From: Nonomuraea polychroma
Lineage (GTDB): Bacteria > Actinomycetota > Actinomycetes > Streptosporangiales > Streptosporangiaceae
Assembly: GCF_004011505.1 (NCBI RefSeq)
Contig: NZ_SAUN01000001.1
Coordinates: 4,836,001-4,900,000 of the forward strand
DNA: 64,000 nucleotides
Reading direction: 5' to 3'
The notes below the pieces were generated by a model that was not told the origin of the DNA, made no database searches, and worked only from the letters and a program-made list of their open reading frames with translations. Positions 40,795 through 49,146 of this stretch are shown piece after piece. Within the stretch, counting starts at the first letter, position 1. Each line of letters starts with the position of its first letter. The position numbers and the translations under genes were made by a program.

Positions 40795-41588
40795 ATGGCG
40801 CGAGTCGTGACGGTGAATGATGTGCTCGACGGGCACGTGAGGCTGGACATCGAGTGCCTGGACCGGATCTACCTCAACGCCTACGTGCCGATCCTGCAGA
40901 CCAGCTCGCAGGTGGTGGCGTTCCTGTCCGGGCATCTGGGCTTCCCGTTTCCCTCGCCGGTGCTGTTCAAGCAGCTGGGTGATCGGTTCCGGCGCGCGGT
41001 GGCCTCCGGAGCTTCAGGCCAAGGCCCGCGCCGCCAACCGGCGCATACTGGAGGTCGAACGTGCCGGCCAGGGTTGCGTCCTTGCGAGTCCAGCCTTTGA
41101 GCGGATCGCGCACCCCACCACTGATGGGGTTGGGGCGGAGGACCCCGGCGCTACGCTTCGGCGATCCTCGGGTCATGGCCCTGGCCGGCGCCCTGTGCCA
41201 GACGCTGCTTGCCGCGACCGGCTTCACCAACAAGAACCTTCGCGTCTTGATGACCGGACTGCTCGGCACCACCAGCTACAGCACGGGCCAGATGACCTAC
41301 GACTTACGACGCCTACGGCTCAACGGCCTGATCCGCCGGCTACCCCGATCCAACCGCTACGTCCTGACCGAGGATGGCGTGCGCATCGCCGTCTTCTACA
41401 CCAAGATCTACAACCGTTTACTCGTCCCGTTGACCGCTGCCGATCAAGCCCAGGCGCCGCCCGAACTCCGAGCCGCGCTCAAGACCATCACCCGGCACGT
41501 CGACGACTACGCCACCCAAGCTCGGCTCCCTCGGGCGTCGTGAAACTTGACACAAACGTCCAGAAACGCGAGACCAAAGATCGCTAGG
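40795..41588 (+). pseudogene. Unrecognised repeated gene, copy 2, internal deletion
   Basis: ATG 40795: MARVVTVNDVLDGHVRLDIE, CLDRIYLNAYVPILQTSSQV, VAFLSGHLGFPFPSPVLFKQ, LGDRFRRAVAS. At about 41008 this jumps into ELQAKARAANRRILEVERAG, the last third of copy 1; a frameshift at ~41130 leads to PALRFGDPRVMALAGALCQT through RLPRAS (41543). Copies 1 and 2 are ~95% identical by eye from here on, including 44 bases after the stop to ATCGCTAG. Copy 2 thus keeps the start that copy 1 lost and lacks the middle that copy 1 kept. Confidence 0.65.
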
Positions 41589-42049
41589 CGCTCCGGAGGG
41601 CGGCCCGCGCGGCTTCCCACTCCGCCTCCGATGCCTTCGCCATATCGGCAGCGTCACACAATATGCTCTTGATATCAAATCAATGATCGTCAAACCGGCG
41701 TTTCCCGGGCGGCAGATAATGTGCGCGCTGGCCGGGCGCGAGGCGCCTCGCGGACCCGGCCATCGTAGTGGACCCGGTTCGTTGCGGGTCGGGCCGCTGG
41801 TAGGGATGGGTCAGGTAGTGGAAGCGCCCGCGGCGTCCGCGGCCTGCGCATTGAAGGCCCTTTGACGCCAGCCGCAGGTGCGACAGCCGGGAATGTAGCA
41901 ACGCCATCCGGGGGCTCTCGCTTGCTCGGCAGGAAGGCGGCAATATGCGGCGGCTGCGGCAGGCCGATGACGACCTGCTGGCACCGGGGCCCGCCGGGGG
42001 CCGCTGCAGCTGCACACGAAATGCGATCCCCATCAGCTCCGGAGACCGC
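41589..42049. other. 460-base stretch; possible cut antitoxin-like start
   Basis: On the minus strand an ATG near 41643 opens MAKASEAEWEAARAALRSA and stops at the TAG provided by the end of the repeated element (41586-41588). It resembles the first residues of small helical proteins, perhaps an antitoxin, but too little remains. The rest gives only Arg/Pro/Ala-rich nonsense. Confidence 0.3.
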
Positions 42050-42358
42050 TCACTCATCGCCGTCTCCAGCGACGCGCGTTGTGGACCGGTGGGCGAAGTA
42101 TCGGGCCGGGTCGTCGCTTTCGTCCGTCCCGGCCACCCTGCCGAGCAGGGCGACCAGCGCCTCCTGGGCGATCCACTCGGCCCGGCCAGCTCTCTCGTCC
42201 GCAGTGCCCGGGCCCGGGTCACCGGTCACAGGGACAGTCCATGCGTGATCGCCGCTGTCGACCTGTTCGAGGGTGCCGTGCTTGCGGAGCAGGTAGAGCG
42301 GCGTGACCGGCCCAGTCCAGCCGAACACGACGCCGAACGTCCAGGTCTGATCAGACAC
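42050..42358 (-). CDS. Small hypothetical protein
   Basis: 102 residues from GTG 42358 (TAGGGGCAGC upstream). VSDQTWTFGVVFGWTGPVTP, LYLLRKHGTLEQVDSGDHAW, TVPVTGDPGPGTADERAGRA, EWIAQEALVALLGRVAGTDE. Balanced composition with aromatic beta-strand-like start and an acidic helical middle. Family unknown. Isolated between IS remnants, so it may itself be a leftover. Confidence 0.55.
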   Translation of the reverse strand: MSDQTWTFGVVFGWTGPVTPLYLLRKHGTLEQVDSGDHAWTVPVTGDPGPGTADERAGRAEWIAQEALVALLGRVAGTDESDDPARYFAHRSTTRVAGDGDE

Positions 42359-42401
42359 GCTGCCCCTAACCTGTTGCCCGTGCGGATCATCCTCGGGTGA
42401 A

Positions 42402-42572
42402 CTACGAGACGTAGCGGACGTGGGTGCCGGTACGGCACGGCGAAGCACGCCCGACGTTCCGGCAGAGCATCGACGGACGCCCCTTGCCCGATGCGGCGGG
42501 CAGGTGCGGCTCCAGCCGCACCCATTGCGCGTCGGGGAGGTCGTGCCGCCTCGTCACCGCTACGCTGGCCAC
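42402..42572 (-). pseudogene. IS5-family (DUF4096) transposase N-terminal scrap
   Basis: Minus strand ASVAVTRRHDLPDAQWVRLE, PHLPAASGKGRPSMLCRNV then a run to TAG at 42402. RRHDL-DAQW--LEP-LP----GRP is the DUF4096 start of IS5/IS1182-like transposases. Only ~35 codons match. Confidence 0.72.
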
Positions 42573-42704
42573 GAGGCCTCCGGCGTTTCGTTCTTCTTGG
42601 TCGTTGAACCAACTACCGGAGACCTCTTCTTATAACGATCACCGACGCCCAACAGTCGTGATCTTTTAAATCTCAGCCTAGAACGGCCTCACACGCTCAC
42701 CGTG

Positions 42705-43304
42705 TCACGCCTTCTTGGTCCACTGCTTGAAGTGAACCCCGACGGGCTTTGCGGCGTGGCCAAAGCCAAGGAACTTCTCCTCCGCTCCGAACGCGGCCTT
42801 CGACCACACCTCGAAGGTGTACACCTTGTAGCAGGGGTAGGCCTCCACGTATCCCATCCTTCCCTTCGACACCTCATAGCGCGTCTGTATCTCTACCGAG
42901 TAGCTCTTGGTGACCTTGAAACCCACTTCCGCGGACACCAGGTCATAGTCGACCCCTATGGTCGTCTCCACCTCCGCCGACACCGACCTGCTTTTGGATA
43001 TCACCAGGGTTGTCGGGCCTCTGCCCTCTGTGTTTGCGATCATCTTGTTCTGGGTGAGCTTGCACTTCTTCCCGATGAACTTCTTCTTCCTCAGGTCACA
43101 AACCACGGAGGACACGCACTTCACGGGCTTCGCAGCGGCCGAATAAGAAGCACTGCCGGCTCTGTCCACCGCGGCTGCGGCTGACCTCGCTGTCGGAACA
43201 GCGATTCCCATCCCTCCCGCTGGTGCCGCCACGGCGGTACCCGCGTTGAGCATTCCGAGCGTTACCACGCCGGCGACGATGCCGACTTTAGCCTTACCGT
43301 TCAT
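42705..43304 (-). CDS. Secreted beta-rich protein, unknown function
   Basis: 199 residues from ATG 43304 (GGGGAGAAACC). Signal peptide MNGKAKVGIVAGVVTLGMLN then AGTAVAAPA. Four cysteines (CVSSVVC, KKC, PCYK) may make two disulfides. The middle, VISKSRSVSAEVETTIGVDY, DLVSAEVGFKVTKSYSVEIQ, has strict polar/apolar alternation rich in Ser/Thr/Val, the pattern of long amphipathic beta-hairpins. Similar repeats occur in unnamed actinomycete exported proteins and in aerolysin-type pore formers; I claim only the resemblance. Upstream on the same strand is the PucR-type gene. Confidence 0.7.
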   Translation of the reverse strand: MNGKAKVGIVAGVVTLGMLNAGTAVAAPAGGMGIAVPTARSAAAAVDRAGSASYSAAAKPVKCVSSVVCDLRKKKFIGKKCKLTQNKMIANTEGRGPTTLVISKSRSVSAEVETTIGVDYDLVSAEVGFKVTKSYSVEIQTRYEVSKGRMGYVEAYPCYKVYTFEVWSKAAFGAEEKFLGFGHAAKPVGVHFKQWTKKA

Positions 43305-43474
43305 GGTTTCTCCCCGCTTGATCGCACCGTTCGATCGCTTCACAGACTCCACCCGTCGGGCGGGCGGCATTGTCCCCGCGCAACAGATGGACCGTCGCCA
43401 AGACCGTAAAAGACGTCGCACTTTCCGGGCCACCGTGCATGGTGCTCAATTCCGGTACTGGTTGTGCACGATGC

Positions 43475-44937
43475 TCAGGTGATCCGGGCGGTGGTGATGA
43501 GGAGGGCGTAGACGACGTCGTGGATGCCGGTGCCGGTGGTCAGCAGGTCGCGGCCTAGCAGAGCTTCGGCGGTGCGAAGGTGGGTGCGGACGGTGTTTCG
43601 GCTGATGCCGAGGCTGCGGGCGGCCTGCTGGGCGTCGGTGTTGGCGTCGATCCATGCCTGCAGGGTGCGACGGTGTGGGACCCGCAGTTGGCGGAGGAAC
43701 GTCTGAGCCCAGGCAGCGGCGCGTTCGGTGCCCAGCAGGTCGTCCAGGGTGAGGGTCTGGTGGCGGTCACCGGGTTCGGGGGGGCGCATGCGCTGGTGAC
43801 GGCGAGCGCTAGGTGGACTTCGGCGCGAGAGCGGACGTCGGCGAGGTCGAGGCCGAGGGCCTGTTCCGCGCGGACGATGTGCGCGGTGACGGTGTTGCGG
43901 CTCAGGCCGAGCAGCTTGGCCACGGCGGATCGAGGCATGCTCATGAGTAAGCGGGTGATGTCGGCGGTGGCCTTCGGGAGGTGGTCCAGCGGGCGCAGCA
44001 GGTCGCGGGCCCAGGCGAGGGCGGGGCCGCGGGGCAGGACGCCTTCCAGCGGAGTCCGGCCATGGTGGAATGCCACACGGGCGGGGACGGTGAGGGCGGC
44101 GGCCAGGGCGTGGGCCGCCTCGCTGTAGGCCGCGGCTGTCTCGCCGAGGGGGTGCGGGCCGCTGATGCCCAGCGCGTATCGCGGATTGTCGCGTACCAGG
44201 CGGCGCAGGCTCTCGCCCCGCCCGCCGGGTCCGTCCGCGTCCTCGGCGATGAGACAGATCAGGTGCTGCTTGATGACGGGGCACTCCACCATCAGGTCCC
44301 GGCCGTGGTAGCCGGAGGGATCCTGGAAGCCCCGCGAGATCCGGTCACGGTCGGTCGTCGGGCAGTGCAGCAGGAAGATCCTCAGCCGATCGGCCTCCAG
44401 CAGCGGCGGCACGACACCTGTCGTCATCCGGCGGGCGAGTGTCGGCTCCCCCGCCAGCAGCGCCGAGAGCACGGCGAACCGCAGCTGGCGTGCCTTGTGC
44501 TGGTAGCCGTGCCTGGCCTGGTCGGCGCCCTGGGCGCGGCGCATGAGCGCGATGACGCTGCCGGTGCGCGAAACCAGCGCGACCGTCTCAGGACCCGGTG
44601 CCGAACGGCAGGCCGTCACCAGCACCGGGCGCGGATCGTCGGCACCGAGGGCTTCGCAGTGCACGTACAGCGGGCCAGCCTGCGTAGTGGCCGCGGCCAT
44701 CTCCCCGCCGGACAGCCGGGCGAGCAGCGGAGCGAGCGGACGCAGTATCCTCCGGGGAAATTCCGCGGTGGCCGACTCCACGGTGGCGGCGGCCTCCCCG
44801 ACCAGCGCGGCGTCCATGCCGGTCCGCCGGCGCAGCCAATCGAGCACCTCCTGTACGTCTGGCTCGTCCGGGCTGTGCACCTGACGCCGCACCTCGCGCA
44901 ACAGCCCTTCCAGCCCTTCGGCCCGCGTGTCCTCCAC
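43475..44937 (-). pseudogene. PucR/CdaR-type regulator with a C-tract frameshift
   Basis: GTG 44937 behind AGGAGGAACGAGACC. A ~330-residue sensory/GGDEF-like region leads to a PucR-type HTH: LLMSMPRSAVAKLLGLSRNT, VTAHIVRAEQALGLDLADV. At 43777-43783 a run of seven C (minus strand) throws the frame; with eight C it would read SACAPPEPGDRHQTLTLDDL and continue DAQQAARSLGISRNTVRTHL, RTAEALLGRDLLTTG to a stop at 43475, a second complete HTH unit. As written the product ends at 43555 after nonsense. Loss of one base in a homopolymer can be a real slippage switch or a sequencing error. Confidence 0.8.
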
Positions 44938-45113
44938 GGTCTCGTTCCTCCTACGCCGACATCCGCTAGCGGTTCGCGTGATGAAAGTCGGAGAGAATCA
45001 CAGCAAATCGGGTCGCACCGCTGAGCGATTTCGGCACGCCAGGCGAGTCATCGCACAGTGGTCGGGCACGGAGCGCAAAATGGCCACCGTGCAGTGGCCT
45101 GTGCCCCCGCGGC

Positions 45114-45481
45114 CTACGTCCAGCGGCGAATGGCGTCGATCGTCGTCTCTGGTGAGGTGCTGAAGCAGAACCGGATGCCGGGTGCCGCCGACACCAGCAC
45201 GTTGATGAGCCGTTCGAAGAGGAGGGTGTGCTCGGGAGCCACGCGCACCCCGGCTCCGATCATGGCCACGCCGATGGGCCCCTCGGGCAGCCATTCACGG
45301 ATGGTCCTTTCCGCTTCGCCGGGTGGGTGCCGATCAGGCACGACACCGCGTCGAAGCCCGCCGCCCGCGGCGCCGCGTGGCCCTGCTCGATCCGCGCGGC
45401 GAGCGTGGCCTCGTCGAGGCCCGGATGCTTGCTGTAGTCGATCGCGCTCGAATGCAGTTCGATCGTGAGGATCTTGGTCAC
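45114..45481 (-). pseudogene. Conserved hypothetical protein, one frameshift
   Basis: GTG 45481 follows AGGAGCGAAC. MTKILTIELHSSAIDYSKHP, GLDEATLAARIEQGHAAPRA, AGFDAVSCLIGT, then after a shift near 45335 PPGEAERTIREWLPEGPIGV, AMIGAGVRVAPEHTLLFERL and INVLVSAAPGIRFCFSTSPE to a stop at 45114. I recall short actinomycete proteins with this exact layout (IEL---a-dYs--PGL--- ... IGAGVR--PehtllFE-i-N) but no function. The start is seven bases from the end of the broken SDR upstream. Confidence 0.6.
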
Positions 45482-45488
45482 GTTCGCT

Positions 45489-46195
45489 CCTACCAGGGGA
45501 CGGGACCGTTACGGTCGTAGAAGCCTGCGGTCGGCCCGTCATGATCCACGGTAGCCAGCCTGATGATCGGAGCGGCACCCTCGGCGACGGTGTGGACACC
45601 CGTGCGCGGGTTCATGTCGGTGGCGGGGTTACCGGATCGGCGGCATTGACCTTGAACGTGGGCAGCGCCCGCGCGTACTGGGACACGATCATGTTGAGCG
45701 CCGCCTTCGACGAGGCATAGGCCAGGCTGAGGAAGCCGTACTCGAGGCGGCGCGGTCGCCAGCGTAGATCAGCGACGCCAGCGCGCTCGACACCATGACC
45801 ACGCGTGGATGCTCCGACTTCCGCATAAACGGTAGGAACAAATGGGGTGATCCGCACCTGGCCGAACACGTTGACCTCGTAGAGCCGCCGCACGGTGCCA
45901 GGGTCCATGTCGGCCGGATCCAGCGAAGGCCCGCCGACTCCTGCGTTGTTGACCAGCACATCCAGCCGATCCACCCGCTCGGCGACGGCCTTGGCGGCCG
46001 CCGCGGCCGACTCGTCCGAGGTCACGTCGAGCTCGACGTCGAGCCCGCCGGCCGCGAGCGTGTCCACGGCCCGCATGCCGCGGGCCCCGGGTCCCGCGCG
46101 GCCAGGAAGAGCCGCTACCGCCTGGCGGGCTGGCGGCGTACGGTCCCCTTTGTTCGCTCCGGTGACCAGCGCCACCGTCTTCGCCTCTGTCATGG
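45489..46195 (-). pseudogene. Short-chain dehydrogenase, multiple frameshifts
   Basis: ATG 46195: MTEAKTVALVTGANKG, then damaged text, LAAGGLDVELDVTSDESAAA, RLDVLVNNAGVGGPSLDPAD, YEVNVFGQVRITPF, LSLAYASSKAALNMIVSQYA, TFKVNAADP, and beyond a shift at ~45625 MNPRTGVHTVAEGAAPIIRL, ATVDHDGPTAGFYDRNGPVP ending 45489. TGANKG, NNAG and Y-A-S-S-K identify a carbonyl-reductase-like SDR. At least three indels make it non-functional. Confidence 0.85.
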
Positions 46196-46309
46196 GGACG
46201 ATCGTCGATGAGCGTGCCCGAGCCCGCCAGGACCGCCGGGGCACGGGACCCGCGGTACCACCCGTCCGGCGTGATCTGCGGGCATCATCGAGGAGTGAAC
46301 CGTGAAGTT

Positions 46310-46695
46310 GCCGCCGTCGGATCTGCATGTTGTCGGGGTAGTGCTTGACCTCGACGTCGTCGTGGACGCCCGTGCTGTTGGCGCGCTTGGCCAGGGCACG
46401 GCCCAGCCGGGTGGGCAGGCCGCCGATCAGGCGCAGTGCCTGGGCGCCCGTCCATACCTGGGCCCGGCTGCCGGGAATGACCTGCTTGACCATCCGGGCG
46501 GCGTGGGCCCGCGCCTTGCGTACGTAATCGGCCATCTCACGCTCGTAGGCGGCCCAGGCCGCGGTGTGGTCACTGGCGGCGGCCAACTCGCCGGCGAGCA
46601 CGTGCGCCCCGATCACCGCCATGCTGGTGCTGGCACCGACCGCCGGCCCCGGGCAGTATGCGGCGTCGCCGACCAGGCTCACCCGGCCCTAATCG
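46310..46695 (-). pseudogene. FAD monooxygenase C-terminal remnant
   Basis: RMSLVGDAAYCPGPAVGAST-like start (MSLVGDAAYCPGPAVGASTS), MAVIGAHVLAGELAAASDHT, AAWAAYEREMADYVRKARAH and LIGGLPTRLGRALAKRAN. The GDAA-Y-P-P--G-G motif is the second FAD-binding motif of PHBH-type monooxygenases. The N-terminal ~270 residues are missing. It precedes the broken SDR on the same strand, recalling the redox-enzyme sets elsewhere in the window. Confidence 0.8.
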
Positions 46696-46806
46696 GAGTG
46701 GCAGTATGGACGCGCTTCACCGGCGCGGCCCACGCCCGGTCCACCCGACCGGCGCCACCGGCCGTCCCTGCTTAACTTTGTCCAGCAGAAAATGACCAGG
46801 CCGTTC

Positions 46807-48003
46807 TCAGCCGATGAGCGCGAACGGGTCGGCGTAGAAGCGCTCGAGCACGCAGGTGGCGGCGGAGATCACTGGTGCGTTGTCGTCGAGGGCGCTCGGT
46901 TTGATCACCTTGTCGGCGTCGAACTCCCGGCGCACCCATCGCCGCGCCTCCCCTCGGATCTCGGTGATGTGGTCGGGAACCAGCAACGGTGTGCCGAAGA
47001 TGATGACCTGATCGGGGGCCAGCAGGTCCATCACGATCACGACGGCTTCCCCGATCGCGCGGGCGCGGTCGCGCAGCAGGTAGTCGGCCAGGGCATCGCC
47101 GCCGCGGGCGAGCTCGGCCAGGTCGTGGACCGATTGCCCCTCCCTGAGCAGCCCCTCGCGCACGGCCCTGGCGACGACGGCGCGATCCCCCGCCACCGAC
47201 ATGAGACAACCGCCGCGGCCGCACTCGCAGGGCATCTGGGCGGGCCGGGACAGCGGGAGATGGGCGATCTGCCCGGCGCCCTCGCCCTGCCCGTGGTAGA
47301 GCTCGCGGCCGACGACGAGGCCCGCGCCGATCACGTTGCCGATGAACAGGTGCACGAAGTCCTGCACGCCCTGATCGGCCCCGAACCACATTTCGGCCCG
47401 GCACAGGGCGCGCTGGGTCGACTCTACGACGAGCAGGCCGGGGAAGCGACCGGCCGCCAGGGCTGGGATGTCGACGTCGGTCCAGCCGAGCACGTCCTGC
47501 TCCCTTATCCGGCCGGAGGCCGCGTCGACCCGGCCGACGGTGGTGAAGCCGGTGCCGAGGATCCGCGCGGAGGTGTCGGCGGCGAGCTCGGCCACGCGCT
47601 CGGCGGCCTCGGCGACCACGACCGCGGGGTCGAGCTCACCGTCGTGCGCGATACGCACCGCCTCGCCGACGAGACGGCCGCGCAGGTCCACCAGGCCGAT
47701 GGTGGTGCGCCGCAGGCCGACGTGGATCCCCACAGCGTGGAAACGCGCGGAGGCGAGGTCGAGTGGCACGCGCGGGCGGCCGGCGTCGCGCGACGGGAGC
47801 GCGGGCAGCTCTTCCAGCAGGCCCGCCCGGGTCAGCTCGGCCGTGATGCGGGTCGTCGCCCCGGAGCTCAGCGAGAGCCGCTCGGCGAGATCGATGCGCG
47901 GCGCTGGCCCCTCCCTGAGCAGGGCCCGCAGCAGCGCGGCCACGTTGTGCCGGCGCACGTCGAGCGTCGCCGCGGCCCGGGGGGCCGCGCTCGGGCTACG
48001 CAT
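46807..48003 (-). CDS. ROK-family transcriptional repressor
   Basis: 398 residues from ATG 48003, eight bases after AGGGGAG (two earlier starts, 48012 and 48009, are too close to it). Winged HTH: VRRHNVAALLRALLREGPAP, RIDLAERLSLSSGATTRITA. ROK domain: VGIHVGLRRTTIGLVDLRG, FIGNVIGAGLVVGRELYHGQ, EGAGQIAHLPL and the zinc signature CECGRGGC. XylR/NagC-type repressors release DNA on binding a sugar or sugar phosphate. Divergent from the glycoside-hydrolase-like gene; related inverted repeats before its own gene and before both plus-strand operons make it the probable master repressor of 46.8-62.1 kb. Confidence 0.94.
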   Translation of the reverse strand: MRSPSAAPRAAATLDVRRHNVAALLRALLREGPAPRIDLAERLSLSSGATTRITAELTRAGLLEELPALPSRDAGRPRVPLDLASARFHAVGIHVGLRRTTIGLVDLRGRLVGEAVRIAHDGELDPAVVVAEAAERVAELAADTSARILGTGFTTVGRVDAASGRIREQDVLGWTDVDIPALAAGRFPGLLVVESTQRALCRAEMWFGADQGVQDFVHLFIGNVIGAGLVVGRELYHGQGEGAGQIAHLPLSRPAQMPCECGRGGCLMSVAGDRAVVARAVREGLLREGQSVHDLAELARGGDALADYLLRDRARAIGEAVVIVMDLLAPDQVIIFGTPLLVPDHITEIRGEARRWVRREFDADKVIKPSALDDNAPVISAATCVLERFYADPFALIG

Positions 48004-48030
48004 GGCCATCACTCCCCTTGCCCGTCGTCC

Positions 48031-48051
48031 AATTTTCTGTCAGCTGAAATT
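48031..48051. promoter_or_regulatory. Candidate ROK operator O1
   Basis: AATTTTCTGTCAGCTGAAAT plus T: AATTT and AAATT arms around a TTCTGTCAG core shared with O2 and O3. It is 28 bases upstream of the ROK start codon. Confidence 0.5.
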
Positions 48052-48128
48052 AAAGATCCGGAGACCAGGCTCCGTCAATGGGTGCGCCGTCCTACAGAAG
48101 ATCGTACCAGGGGCTGGTCTTGTCGATT

Positions 48129-48145
48129 AACTTCTGTTAGAAGTT
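48129..48145. promoter_or_regulatory. Candidate ROK operator O2
   Basis: AACTTCT-GTT-AGAAGTT, a perfect 7-bp inverted repeat with 3-base centre, embedded in GATTAACTTCTG as is O3. It lies 33 bases before the glycoside-hydrolase-like gene, with TTTATAT following. Confidence 0.68.
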
Positions 48146-48177
48146 TATATCCCGGCTTCAATTGATGGAGGAGCGGT

Positions 48178-49146
48178 ATGACCGACGACAACACGCCCTC
48201 GCGGCGTTCGATCCTGCTCGGCGGCGCGGCCGCGCTCGGCGCCGCGGGCCTCGGCCTGCTGCCTGCAGCCCCGGCCGCGGCGGCCACGCCCTGGTGGCGG
48301 AGGGGCCGTTTCCCGGGCGACCCGGGCAATGGCAAGATCGTGTACGGGTCCTCGATGGGCCCGCAGCAGACGGTGCCGGACTTCGAGAAGGGCATCGGCA
48401 CGACGCTCGGCTGCCACCGCAGCTACTTCAAGTACGTCCACGACGAGCAGTGGCGCGACATGCGGCGGGTCGCCCTCGACGACATCAACAACCATCGCGT
48501 GCCCGTCATCTCCACCAAGCTGCCCGGCCCGTGGCAGGAGGTGGCCGACGGCAAGCACGACGGCTGGCTGCGCAACGTGGCCGCAGGTCTCGGTAGCGTG
48601 CCGGGCCCGGTGTGGTTCTGCCTGCACCACGAGCCGCGCGGCGAGCAGACACCCGCGGCCTACCGGGCGATGTATAAGCACGCCGCCCCGATCCTGCATC
48701 GCTTCCCCAACATCGCGGTGACCCCGATTCTCAACGGCTGGATCTGGCAGGGCGGCGACGACGTCGAAGCGTGGCACATCCCGGAGGCCGACCTCATCGG
48801 CGTCGACGACTACAATCCCTGGTGGACGTACGACACCACGGAGCCCAACTACCGTCCGTGGAAGACCCCGGAAAGGATCTGGGGCGAGCCCATCGCCACC
48901 TGCCGCCGGTGGGGCAAGCCGCTGTTCGTGGCCGAGTACGGCGTCCGCTATGCCTACCGGGAGCCGGGCAGGTCCGCCGCCTGGCTGACCCACGCCTATG
49001 AGTACGCGCTGGAGCAGGGGCTGGTCGCGCTGTCGTACTTCAACTCCGGGGTGGAGTCTCCGAACGGCACCTGGGTGCTCGACGGCGAACGGCTCGACAC
49101 CTTCAAGAACCTCATTCACCGCCCCGAATCCGTCCACATGATATGA
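48178..49146 (+). CDS. Tat-exported glycoside-hydrolase-like protein
   Basis: 322 residues from ATG 48178 (GGAGGAGCGGT). N-terminus SRRSILLGGAAALGAAGLGL ends LLPAAPAAAA: a twin-arginine signal. The body has a TIM-barrel glycosidase look: PVWFCLHHEPRGEQTPAAYR with Glu ~150 in HHEP, and PLFVAEYGVRYAYREPGRS with Glu ~251, spaced like acid/base and nucleophile of GH26/clan A enzymes. HH-E is typical of GH26 mannanase-like proteins; specificity is unknown. First gene of the ROK-controlled plus-strand operon, so it probably releases the oligosaccharide that the ABC system imports. Confidence 0.78.
   Translation: MTDDNTPSRRSILLGGAAALGAAGLGLLPAAPAAAATPWWRRGRFPGDPGNGKIVYGSSMGPQQTVPDFEKGIGTTLGCHRSYFKYVHDEQWRDMRRVALDDINNHRVPVISTKLPGPWQEVADGKHDGWLRNVAAGLGSVPGPVWFCLHHEPRGEQTPAAYRAMYKHAAPILHRFPNIAVTPILNGWIWQGGDDVEAWHIPEADLIGVDDYNPWWTYDTTEPNYRPWKTPERIWGEPIATCRRWGKPLFVAEYGVRYAYREPGRSAAWLTHAYEYALEQGLVALSYFNSGVESPNGTWVLDGERLDTFKNLIHRPESVHMI

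Noticed and set aside
41589..41650. Toxin-antitoxin locus beside the repeated element
   Set aside because: Only a 19-residue helical start (MAKASEAEWEAARAALRSA) and no toxin gene.
11496..45000. The whole redox region as a secondary-metabolite cluster
   Set aside because: P450, ferredoxin, monooxygenase and SDR genes are present but no core biosynthetic enzyme (PKS, NRPS, terpene synthase, RiPP precursor) was seen.
46792..48165. Long plus-strand frame opposite the ROK gene
   Set aside because: Antisense shadow; the ROK zinc signature and HTH are on the minus strand.
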